A stretch of 10,148 nucleotides of DNA from Larix sibirica (GCA_004151065.3 NWUY0300032743.1:15846-25993); one strand, 5' to 3'. Counted from the stretch's first letter, positions 1-7,639 are shown. The notes: a model not told the origin generated them from the sequence alone. Translations and numbers: made by a program.

Positions 1-59
1 AGTTACCCATCTTCATGGAATCACCCATAAGTCTTGTTCTAACTACACCTTATTAGTAA

Positions 60-765
60 GGCGTTAAATTATCTAAGGACTATAAATCTCCCCAAGTCAA
101 CGCCACTCTTTATAGATAGTTGGTTGGTAGCTTGAGTTACTTTACTCACAATTGGCTTGATCTCTCTTTTCTATTAGTGTGGTTTCTTGGTTCATGCAGG
201 ATCTTAGAGAAAGCCACTCGAAAGATGCAAAGAGAATTGTTATGTACATAAAGGAAAATTATTAATATGTTATAAAATATTTTTCATAGTTCAGAACCAA
301 TGTTTGGGTTCATTGATTTTGACTGGGAGGGTGACATTGACGACCAAAAGTCCACTTTTGGCTATGTGTTTCGACTTAGTTCTGGACCCTTAGTCTGGTC
401 GTGTAAGAAACAAAAGGTAGTCTCTCTTTTGACTATAGAAGCAGAATATCGTGGAGTTGTCAATGCAAGTACTGAGGTGGTTTGGATCCATTATATTTTA
501 GAAGAGCTTGGTTTTCCTATTCAGGCATCGGCTATTATCCATTGTGACAATCAAAGTGAAATATAGGTTGCTAATAACCCTATTGCACGCAACAAAATGA
601 ACCATGTTGAACTTCATGTTCACTACTTGATATAGTTGATACATGACAATGTTGTAACTCTTGTTTATTGTAGGACAGATGATCATATTTTTTATATTTT
701 TATGAAGCCTCTACTAGAAGCTAAGTTTGTGAAACTCCGAGCTATGCTTAGGCTTCAGGAAGTTG
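60..765 (+). pseudogene. Ty1/copia retrotransposon: end of reverse transcriptase plus RNase H, decayed
   Basis: C-terminal part of a Ty1/copia polyprotein. Seen: a reverse-transcriptase tail (YR-stop-LVGSLSY, 111-140, with the stop where the family usually has Gln), then FMQD (191-202), then RNase H from 300. RNase H landmarks are DFDWEGD, EAEYRG (Glu near 438), HCDNQS (Asp near 546), HVELHVHY (about 606-629) and a degraded end motif (IFMKPL) near 696-713. The frame starts at phase 0 and loses a base in the T-rich stretch near 168-172. It returns to phase 0 by an extra T in the T-run at 280-284. In-frame stops are TAG 117, TAA 263, TAG 564 and TAG 633; the three TAGs fit CAG to TAG changes. 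Known: this family encodes the enzymes that copy element RNA into DNA. Inferred: this copy is dead. Gag, protease and integrase would lie left of the window. The family call is secure. Confidence 0.93.
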
Positions 766-836
766 CAATTATGGGGGTTTGTTTAGAGAACATAATTCTA
801 CCTCATGAATCTCCGGAGTGTTGTGATGATGGGGGG

Positions 837-1230
837 TATCGGAACCAAAGGCTATGTAGTTTCATCACATATTTGTATCTTCTAGAGGCAGTCAATCGAA
901 ATACAATAGTTGACTAGAGGCTTGACCAAATGGATGATTGATTGGTCGATTGAATGGTCGACGAGCTAGCAGTAAACTCGACTAAAACAACTAACTAATC
1001 AATGCGATGTTTCGGATTTAATGGAAACTGTTAGAAATGACGACCCTTAATTTTGGACCAAATCATCCTCACTTCAAGGAATTTTGTTATATTTGGAGAC
1101 TATAAAAGAACGATCCTATGGGTTGTATTGATATGTTGCTAGGGAAGTTGAATAATGCATTGTGATGTTGTGATCATGATGTGTCGTGATTAAGTGTTGT
1201 AAACTGTGTCTTTAGACATCACCCATCTTC
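837..1230 (+). mobile_element. Probable 3' LTR of the copia element (boundaries uncertain)
   Basis: The stretch follows the RNase H end in the right place for a 3' LTR. A G6 tract at 831-836 could be the end of the polypurine tract, putting the LTR start at 837, where TATCGG would be a decayed TG start. An alternative start is TGTTAG at 1029, but the sequence before it is only weakly purine-rich. A TATA box lies at 1101-1108. Between 890 and 1111 there are nine CpG sites, unusual for this CpG-poor window. Short TGGTCGA repeats lie at 943-949 and 955-961, and TTGACCAA (922-929) nearly mirrors TTGGTCGA (942-949). The right end is not resolved; homology to the diverged repeat starts near 1268. 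No second LTR is present for comparison. Confidence 0.4.
1101..1108 (+). promoter_or_regulatory. TATA box of the putative LTR promoter
   Basis: TATAAAAG lies about 265 bases into the putative LTR, a plausible spacing for a U3 promoter. The same octamer occurs at 3742-3749 in the second copy of the block. Confidence 0.4.
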
Positions 1231-1285
1231 TTGAAATACTTATACCTTCTTTTATTTTCTTTTATGTCCAAAGGTGGCAAGGGGA

Positions 1286-1310
1286 CTTGTTCCCTATTTT
1301 TGGGAACAAG
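1286..1310. other. Perfect hairpin, 9-bp stem, 7-base loop
   Basis: CTTGTTCCC (1286-1294), loop TATTTTT, then GGGAACAAG (1302-1310). The homologous 25 bases in version B (5966-5990) keep CTTAC and GTAAG at their ends. The second copy lies at 3927-3951. No T-run or gene end beside it suggests a defined function. Confidence 0.6.
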
Positions 1311-1379
1311 CATTAACTGTAATTTCCTTTTTTTCTACTCTTTATGTCTTTATCACTCCTTATCTAGCTCAATTCTTCT

Positions 1380-2037
1380 AAACCAAATCCATATTATTTT
1401 GTGCTTTGGGCCACACTCTCGGTTTGATATTATTTTGCATGCCCAATTAGCAATTAGGGATGTTCTTGTTCCATAAATCAACAAATCTAGTTCCTGATTC
1501 TTCTTCGCACCATCTTCATAATTATCCTTTACCTTATTATGGAAAATGTTGCTCCAGATGTAAATAAAATCAATGCTTGAGTCTTTTTGTCACCATCTTC
1601 AGAACTATCCTCTATTGATGTAGAAAACTTCATTGAATGTTTGAACTCTCGGCCTTGATATCTTTTCTTGAATTTTTCTTGAAGGCCAATAGATTTGAAA
1701 AAAAATATGTTAACTTTAGTCTATCTCTATATCCTATCTCTTCATTTGTCCTTGCTCTTTTTTTGTTCAACTTATTTATTATTTTCCTCCATTGGTACGT
1801 TCCATTTCCCTAAAATTTCTAAGAGACCTAATAAGCTATTACAATTTCATCCTCATCCTCTTAGAAAATACATCGAATGCTACTAGTGAAACCCCCAATG
1901 TAATCACCTCCTATAATGAATTTTGGGATTTACCATTTTTCTTTAGGATTATTGTTTCTAGTATGGATGCCTCATGTAATTTCTTGCTCCATTAGATAGT
2001 AAATGCATTTTCATCCTGCGTGGCCACATTGTCTATC
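1380..2037 (-). pseudogene. Possible decayed minus-strand coding relic in repeat version A
   Basis: Reading leftward from about 2037, one frame gives a long peptide-like stretch broken mainly by TAG/TAA codons. It includes LGVSL (1884-1898), LAFKK near 1690 and DGDKKTQAL (1571-1597), then NIKPRVW near 1413-1433, with frame changes between blocks. Version B shows similar blocks in the same order: ALGVSLEAF, LAFIKK, DGKKKTQML and NIKLRV. Known family: none recognised. In a 35-codon alignment the differences show no third-position bias, so the copies have drifted neutrally since the duplication. Plus-strand frames also stay partly open here, so the strand call is tentative. The 3909-5296 copy has the same content. 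Confidence 0.3.
1510..1610. repeat. Internal 81-bp-spaced repeat in version A
   Basis: The 20-base string starting CACCATCTTCA occurs at 1510-1529 and at 1591-1610 with two mismatches, 81 bases apart (27 codons). The flanking bases (TTCTTC before, TATCC after) also agree. The block copy is at 4151-4251. Version B has a weaker pair around 6189 and 6272. Confidence 0.55.
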
Positions 2038-2229
2038 AGGGAATCCTTGATCTACGTCTTTTCCCATGTATGCAATCCTCTATCCTTTGATTTTGCATGC
2101 CTTGATTTTTTTGAAAAACAAGGACTACAAAGGTAAGCTTCACCTCCTTTCCACATCGCCACATATTTGCATCATCGTACTACCTAGCTAGCTGCTAACT
2201 CATCCTTTCCAAAATTCCTTTCTTTGTTA

Positions 2230-2349
2230 TGGAGTGTGGATTATGGAGGTGATACCTAACCATTGACTTGCACATTCTTCCACACACCTTTGTGTTGCTG
2301 CACTATCTCTACATAATGCTTAGTCTCTGTGGAGTGTGGATCATGGAGG
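2230..2349. repeat. Internal 100-bp-spaced repeat in version A
   Basis: TGGAGTGTGGAT followed by ATGGAGG after one variable base appears at 2230-2249 and again at 2330-2349, exactly 100 bases apart. Version B has only one matching site (near 6815), so the extra unit explains part of the length difference between versions. In copy 2 the pair is at 4871-4890 and 4971-4990. Confidence 0.6.
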
Positions 2350-2655
2350 AAATTTTGACTTGTTTGAACCTTCACATGCCCAAAACTCCACATATCTCTT
2401 AATATCTACACCTTTTATTCCTTATCCATTTTCATGGTTCATTGTTCTCTTCATAGTGTGGAGTACAAAGGTAACACCTCTACTCCAAATTCATTCCTCC
2501 ACATGGCCAAAGATCTGTATTTATTTACTTAGTCATTTATAAGGAATTCATTAAATTATCAAAGGAATACATGCTACTTCTAAGGTTTTCATGAATACTT
2601 TAAAGCCATAAAACCTATAAATTTGGCAATGATTGGATGTTGAACTTGACACATT

Positions 2656-3284
2656 GTTCGGAGTGAAAATAGGTCCAATAGCTAGACATGTTTTAAATCA
2701 AAACTACCTATTTAAATGTTTTTGAGCCCAACAAAAGATTTGACACCAACATGTCAACCTCCAAATTTTCTTAAAGTTGGGATCTTAATATCAAAAGGTC
2801 TAACCCAATATTCTTGAACTCATATTTGATATCAATATATTTGTAATCACCTAGCCTATGACTGAGTCAATTCACAAGCACAAACCTTAATTATTTTATG
2901 AAAAATAAAATGGTTATCTATATTTTCTATTTCACTATACATTAGTTCCAATTATGTAATACTTTCAAATTGTAATTCAAATGAAAAAGACATTTCTAAA
3001 GAAATAAATTACATAGACACTAATAACGTAGAGATTACCCTGAAAATCCAAATGGAAAAATCTATTTAAATGGACTCTTCAACTCTTTCTCAATAAGAGA
3101 ATTTACATGAAAGGTATCACACTCTTAGCAAATGCTATTACTCTCCCATTGAATTCTTGGATATAGTCTTCATTCCACTTGGGACAAGCTTATATTACCT
3201 TTTATCCTCTAAGTCTTTGGAATAGTCCTCTACTGCTACCATCCCTTCCTCTTTAGAATTGTAACATGGATTTGGAAACCAAAA
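2656..3284. other. Non-coding stretch between repeat versions A and B
   Basis: AT-rich, with no ORF above noise, no RNA gene and no recognisable element. It carries only two CpG sites. It is repeated at 5297-5925 and lacks a counterpart after version B. Confidence 0.5.
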
Positions 3285-3285
3285 N
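3285..3285. other. Single N: likely contig join / assembly gap
   Basis: The only ambiguous base in the window. It separates the two near-identical blocks exactly. On the left the sequence stops in CCAAAA; in copy 2 the same place continues as an A9 run (5922-5930). On the right the sequence starts abruptly at GACAATG, which equals position 645 inside RNase H. A one-base N is the mark of a scaffold join of unknown length. Confidence 0.85.
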
Positions 3286-3406
3286 GACAATGTTGTAACT
3301 CTTGTTTATTGTAGGACAGATGATCATATTTTTTATATTTTTATGAAGCCTCTACTAGAAGCTAAGTTTGTGAAACTCCGAGCTATGCTTAGGCTTCAGG
3401 AAGTTG
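3286..3406 (+). pseudogene. Copia RNase H C-terminal fragment (second copy)
   Basis: Only the last 40 or so codons of RNase H are present, from the equivalent of position 645 to the end motif. Catalytic motifs upstream are missing because the block starts here. The open frame continues to a TAG at 3556-3558, as in copy 1 (stop at 915-917). It is identical to copy 1 over this stretch and not an independent gene. Confidence 0.85.
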
Positions 3407-3477
3407 CAATTATGGGGGTTTGTTTAGAGAACATAATTCTACCTCATGAATCTCCGGAGTGTTGTGATGATGGGGGG

Positions 3478-3871
3478 TATCGGAACCAAAGGCTATGTAG
3501 TTTCATCACATATTTGTATCTTCTAGAGGCAGTCAATCGAAATACAATAGTTGACTAGAGGCTTGACCAAATGGATGATTGATCGGTCGATTGAATGGTC
3601 GACGAGCTAGCAGTAAACTCGACTAAAACAACTAACTAATCAATGCGATGTTTCAGATTTAATGGAAACTGTTAGAAATGACGACCCTTATTTTTGGATC
3701 AGATCATCCTCACTTAAAGGAATTTTGTTATATTTGGAGACTATAAAAGAACGATCCTATGGGTTGTATTGATATGTTGCTAGGGAAGTTGAATAATGCA
3801 TTGTGATGTTGTGATCATGATGTGTCGTGATTAAGTGTTGTAAACTGTGTCTTTAGACATCACCCATCTTC
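3478..3871 (+). mobile_element. Putative copia 3' LTR, second copy
   Basis: Same sequence as 837-1230, with the TATA box at 3742-3749. It differs from copy 1 at 3584, 3655, 3691, 3699, 3702 and 3716. It is not the 5' LTR of the same element: it sits in the same order after the same RNase H tail, so it reflects duplication of the whole block. Confidence 0.38.
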
Positions 3872-3908
3872 TTGAAATACTTATACCTTCTTTTATTTTC
3901 TTTTATGT

Positions 3909-5296
3909 CCAAAGGTGGCAAGGGGACTTGTTCCCTATTTTTGGGAACAAGCATTAACTGTAATTTCCTTTTTTTCTACTCTTTATGTCTTTATCACTCC
4001 TTATCTAGCTCAATTCTTCTAAACCAAATCCATATTATTTTGTGCTTTGGGCCACACTCTCGGTTTGATATTATTTTGCATGCCCAATTAGCAATTAGGG
4101 ATGTTCTTGTTCCATAAATCAACAAATCTAGTTCCTGATTCTTCTTCGCACCATCTTCATAGTTATCCTTTACCTTATTATGGAAAATGTTGCTCCAGAT
4201 GTAAATAAAATCAATGCTTGAGTCTTTTTGTCACCATCTTCAGAACTATCCTCTATTGATGTAGAAAACTTCATTGAATGTTTGAACTCTCGGCCTTGAT
4301 ATCTTTTCTTGAATTTTTCTTGAAGGCCAATAGATTTGAAAAAAAATATGTTAACTTTAGTCTATCTCTATATCCTATCTCTTCATTTGTCCTTGCTCTT
4401 TTTTTGTTCAACTTATTTATTATTTTCCTCCATTGGTACGTTCCATTTCCCTAAAATTTCTAAGAGACCTAATAAGCTATTACAATTGCATCCTTATCCT
4501 CTTAGAAAATACATCGAATGCTACTAGTGAAACCCCCAATGTAATCACCTCCTATAATGAATTTTGGGATTTACCATTTTTCTTTAGGATTATTGTTTCT
4601 AGTATGGATGCCTCATGTAATTTCTTGCTCCATTAGATAGTAAATGCATTTTCATCCTGCGTGGCCACATTGTCTATCAGGGAATCCTTGATCTACGTCT
4701 TTTCCCATGTATGCAATCCTCTATCCTTTGATTTTGCATGCCTTGATTTTTTTGAAAAACAAGGACTACAAAGGTAAGCTTCACCTCCTTTCCACATCGC
4801 CACATATTTGCATCATCGTACTACCTAGCTAGCTGCTAACTCATCCTTTCCAAAATTCCTTTCTTTGTTATGGAGTGTGGATTATGGAGGTGATACCTAA
4901 CCATTGACTTGCACATTCTTCCACACACCTTTGTGTTGCTGCACTATCTCTACATAATGCTTAGTCTCTGTGGAGTGTGGATCATGGAGGAAATTTTGAC
5001 TTGTTTGAACCTTCACATGCCCAAAACTCCACATATATCTTAATATCTACACCTTGTATTCCTTATCCATTTTCATGGTTCATTGTTCTCTTCATAGTGT
5101 GGAGTACAAAGGTAACACCTCTACTCCAAATTCATTCCTCCACATGGCCAAAGATCTGTATTTATTTACTTAGTCATTTATAAGGAATTCATTAAATTAT
5201 CAAAGGAATACATGCTACTTCTAAGGTTTTCATGAATACTTTAAAGCCATAAAACCTATAAATTTGGCAATGATTGGATGTTGAACTTGACACATT
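3909..5296. repeat. Diverged dispersed repeat, version A (second copy of the block)
   Basis: Carried inside the near-identical 2,640-bp block, so it duplicates 1268-2655 with only a few substitutions (4162, 4488, 4495, 5037, 5056). It relates to 5948-7140 exactly as version A does. Confidence 0.8.
3927..3951. other. Perfect hairpin, second copy
   Basis: Identical to the hairpin at 1286-1310, carried by the duplicated block. Confidence 0.6.
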
Positions 5297-5921
5297 GTTC
5301 GGAGTGAAAATAGATCCAATACCTAGACATGTTTTAAATCAAAACTACCTATTTAAAGGTTTTTGAGCCCAACAAAAGATTTGACACCAACATGTCAACC
5401 TCCAAATTTTCTTAAAGTTGGGATCTTAATATCAAAAGGTCTAACCCAATATTCTTGAACTCATATTTGATATCAATATATTTGTAATCACCTAGCCTAT
5501 GACTGAGTCAATTCACAAGCACAAACCTTAATTATTTTATGAAAAATAAAATGGTTATCTATATTTTCTATTTCACTATACATTAGTTCCAATTATGTAA
5601 TACTTTCAAATTGTAATTCAAATGAAAAAGACATTTCTAAAGAAATAAATTACATAGACACTAATAACGTAGAGATTACCCTGAAAATCCAAATGGAAAA
5701 ATCTATTTAAATGGACTCTTCAACTCTTTCTCAATAAGAGAATTTACATGAAAGGTATCACACTCTTAGCAAATGCTATTACTCTCCCATTGAATTCTTG
5801 GATATAGTCTTCATTCCACTTGGGACAAGCTTATATTACCTTTTATCCTCTAAGTCTTTGGAATAGTCCTCTACTGCTACCATCCCTTCCTCTTTAGAAT
5901 TGTAACATGGATTTGGAAACC

Positions 5922-5930
5922 AAAAAAAAA
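5922..5930. other. A9 homopolymer at the end of the duplicated block
   Basis: CC followed by nine A. Copy 1 of the block stops four bases into the equivalent run (3281-3284), directly before the N. Homopolymers are common places for short-read contigs to end. Confidence 0.85.
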
Positions 5931-5965
5931 CTTTTGCATAGATAAAAACAAAGGCTGCAAGATGA

Positions 5966-5990
5966 CTTACACCTTGTCTTCGCTAGTAAG
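5966..5990. other. Diverged hairpin, version B
   Basis: Same 25-base length as 1286-1310. Only the outer five pairs (CTTAC with GTAAG) remain. Two of those pairs differ from version A on both sides yet still pair. The inner stem is lost. Confidence 0.35.
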
Positions 5991-6049
5991 AATTTCATCC
6001 TTTTTAGTCTCCTTTTGTGTTATCTTTTCTATCTTTGTTTCCCCTCTCC

Positions 6050-6680
6050 AACCAATTATTCTAAATAGAAAACATATCCTTTTGTGCTCTGGTTCACACT
6101 CTCAGTTTAATATTTTTGGATGTCCAATTAGAAACTAGGGATTTTCTTATTCTGGACATGGACAAACTCAATGCTTGACTATTCTTCTCACCATCATTGG
6201 AGCTAACCTTTACTTTCTTATGGATAATCTTTCTTTAGATGCGAACAAACTCAGCATTTGAGTCTTCTTTTTACCATCTTTGAGCTATCATATGCTCATG
6301 CAGATGATTTCACTAAATAACGGAATCTTCAGCCTTGATATGTTTTTTTATGAAGGCCAAGGGACTGACTAAGCAACCCATGTTTATAGCTTTCGATTTC
6401 CTTTGGTTTGTCTCCAATTCCTATCCCTCCATTTTTCCTTGCTCTTTTTTCATCAACCTATTGATTACTTTTGTTTAATAGTTATGTCTCACTTAAAATG
6501 TCAAGAGACCCAAAAAGAAATTACAAAATTGTCTCCTCATCTTCTTAGTAGATGTCCCAAATGCTTCTAGTGAAACCCCCAATGCAACCACCTCTTTTAA
6601 TGAATTTTAGGTGTTGCAATTTTTCTTTAAGATTATTGTTGCTTACATGGAATTTATTGATTTTTCAGAGTGGACAAATG
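6050..6680 (-). pseudogene. Possible decayed minus-strand coding relic in repeat version B
   Basis: Counterpart of the relic at 1380-2037. Blocks in order on the minus strand: IILKKN with SLKEVVALGVSL (LGVSL at 6568-6582), LAFIKKHIKAE near 6330-6362, DGKKKTQML (6252-6278), then DGEKNSQAL near 6170-6196 and NIKLRV near 6095-6115. The two D-G-x-K blocks also resemble each other, like an internal repeat. Several stops and shifts make it non-functional. No function can be assigned. Confidence 0.3.
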
Positions 6681-7140
6681 CCACCATATTGTGTGAAAAT
6701 GTTACCTACTCAAAAGGCCTCAATATTATTACCCATGTATGTAGTCTTCTTTCATATGCCTTTGCATTCCTTTTACATTGTTTCACTAATGCCACATAAC
6801 CCTTATCTTTTATAGAGTGTTGAGTGTAGAGGAAAATCCAAATCATTTGAACCTCCACATTCCAAAAGATTCACATATCCCTAAAGCTTCGTGCCTTCTT
6901 TCCTTATCCATTTTCACTGTCTATTTCTCCAATCCAAAGTAAAGAGGTTATACCTATGCTCCAAAATCCACCATTCCTCCACATGGCCAAGCTCTACATT
7001 ACTTTCCTTAACCATGTTTTAAGGTGTTCAAAAAATTATCTAAGGCATATATGTTTATGCGAAAGCTTTGGTAAAGGATTTAAAGCCATTAAACTTGTGA
7101 ATTTGGTGACTTTTGTGTATTGAACTTGACCCATTGTTTC

Positions 7141-7408
7141 ACTCTATATGGAAATTAGTGTTAATAAATTGAGTGCATACTCTTGTCATTTTCCTCCATC
7201 CAATAGAGAAAGTTAAGTCCATCACTTGTGTTAAGAATGATCAACTTTTTCTGTGTGCAATAAAAAATATTCAAGTAGGTGAATATGAATTAATTCTACT
7301 ATCACCACCGTACTACCACTAGTGTGTGTGAATGATGTCTATAATAAAAATATCCATATGAACCATCATTAATTTCTTTTATGTCATATGCCATTAATTT
7401 CTTAGTAA
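7141..7408. other. AT-rich spacer, no gene seen
   Basis: No convincing reading frame on either strand. The only regularity is CATTAATTTCTT at 7367-7378 and 7392-7403. Confidence 0.5.
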
Positions 7409-7421
7409 ACACAATAATTTA
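7409..7421. repeat. Target-site duplication, left (SINE 3' side)
   Basis: ACACAATAATTTA directly borders the A-tail of the SINE-like element. It matches the right-hand copy except for one extra A. Confidence 0.65.
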
Positions 7422-7627
7422 ATTTTTTTCCCCAATAGAATGCATGTCATGGAAAACCCTTTGAGTACTTCCCCATGATTCATGGATGGTAAATGGGGTA
7501 AATAATCGGACCTAAATACATAGATTAACATTGATGGGCTCAACAGAGTCTAACCCATGACCTCCCCAACTTCAAGGGGAGATATCTCATGTCTATCTCA
7601 TGACCACTTGAACTAACCCTCAAGGCT
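7422..7627 (-). mobile_element. tRNA-derived SINE-like element, about 205 bp
   Basis: Read on the minus strand from 7627, it opens AGCCTTGAGGGTTAG. An RNA polymerase III A-box-like TTAGTTCAAGTGG lies at 7616-7604, beginning at about base 12. A B-box-like GGTTAGACTCT lies at 7555-7545, beginning at about base 73; it is a decayed form of GGTTCGANTCC. Between them is an anticodon-arm-like hairpin: CTCCCC, 8-base loop, GGGGAG (7581-7562). A non-tRNA body follows and ends in GGGG and seven A (A-run at 7429-7423). Direct repeats flank the element. Known: SINEs are moved by LINE enzymes and leave A-rich tails and target-site duplications. Inferred: an old insertion of a plant tRNA-derived SINE. Family not identified. 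It encodes no protein and is not a functional tRNA. Confidence 0.72.
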
Positions 7628-7639
7628 ACACATAATTTA
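7628..7639. repeat. Target-site duplication, right (SINE 5' side)
   Basis: ACACATAATTTA directly borders the tRNA-like head of the SINE-like element. It matches 7409-7421 with a one-base gap. Confidence 0.65.

Larger units (their letters stand above)
1268..2655. repeat. Diverged dispersed repeat, version A
   Basis: This segment aligns along its length with 5948-7140. Shared landmarks include ACACTCTC followed by GTTT (near 1412 and 6097), GTGAAACCCCCAATG (1886-1900 and 6570-6584), CCATGTATG (near 2064 and 6733), TCCTCCACATGGCCAA (near 2494 and 6975) and TTGAACTTGAC near 2640 and 7119. In one 105-base stretch around 1890 I counted 19 differences (about 82% identity). Version A is about 200 bases longer, mainly from extra sequence at about 2110-2320. 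Plus-strand ORFs here are short and hydrophobic and look accidental. No protein family recognised. Confidence 0.8.
645..3284. repeat. 2,640-bp block, copy 1 (near-identical to 3286-5925)
   Basis: Every position in this block matches the base 2,641 further right except for 14 substitutions I counted by eye: 943, 1014, 1050, 1058, 1061, 1075, 1521, 1847, 1854, 2396, 2415, 2673, 2681 and 2717. There are no indels. Six of the 14 fall in the putative LTR (943-1075). The block starts mid-RNase H and ends four bases into an A-run, immediately before the only N in the window. Those boundaries look like contig ends rather than biological breakpoints. Confidence 0.97.
3286..5925. repeat. 2,640-bp block, copy 2 (probable duplicate contig end)
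   Basis: Second copy of 645-3284. It carries the same RNase H tail, putative LTR, hairpin and diverged-repeat segment, and it runs on without a break into unique sequence from 5926. If 3285-5925 were removed, copy 1 would join this right flank with no loss of any other sequence. The alternatives are a very recent tandem duplication or two haplotypes placed end to end. Confidence 0.97.
5948..7140. repeat. Diverged dispersed repeat, version B
   Basis: Older relative of 1268-2655 in the same orientation. Homology begins near the ACAAAGGCTGCAAG motif (5949) and fades after the TTGAACTTGACCCATTG motif (about 7119-7136). Beyond that the flank differs from version A. Numerous substitutions and indels show this duplication long predates whatever made the 2,640-bp pair. 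If the contig join is artefactual, versions A and B lie about 650 bp apart in direct orientation. Confidence 0.8.

Noticed and set aside
498-686. Minus-strand ORF of 62 codons
   Set aside because: It lies antisense to the recognisable copia RNase H and shows no motif of its own.
768-780. G-run at ATGGGGG as the polypurine tract and LTR start
   Set aside because: It is followed by TTTGTTTAG with no TG-like start, and it lies directly at the RNase H end. The G6 tract at 831-836 seemed a better candidate, though neither is proven.
1231-1476. Plus-strand ORF of 81 codons (and its twin at 3872-4117)
   Set aside because: Low-complexity hydrophobic translation of T/C-rich DNA. It has a TTG start and is not maintained in version B of the repeat.
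1510-2349. CRISPR-like array from the spaced repeats
   Set aside because: Only two units at each spacing, with imperfect copies and a plant-type context.
1695-2542. Plus-strand ORFs of 63-68 codons (twins at 4336-5183)
   Set aside because: Leu/Phe/Ser-rich translations of pyrimidine-rich DNA, overlapping in different frames and not conserved in version B except for short accidental runs.
837-3871. Treating the two putative LTR copies (837-1230 and 3478-3871) as the 5' and 3' LTRs of one element
   Set aside because: Both follow the same RNase H tail in the same order and no internal coding region lies between them. They are duplicates of the same 3' LTR.
645-5925. The two 2.64-kb copies read as a genuine very recent tandem duplication
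   Set aside because: Possible but less likely than a contig overlap, because the lone N falls exactly at the junction and both boundaries look like contig ends.
6552-6815. Two overlapping plus-strand ORFs (87 and 62 codons) with membrane-like composition
   Set aside because: They overlap in different frames and their counterparts in version A are interrupted. The hydrophobic character follows from T-richness. The minus-strand reading is at least as plausible.
7540-7627. A functional tRNA gene on the minus strand
   Set aside because: The B box and T-arm are degraded, the anticodon loop has eight bases and the acceptor stem does not pair. It is better explained as a SINE head.
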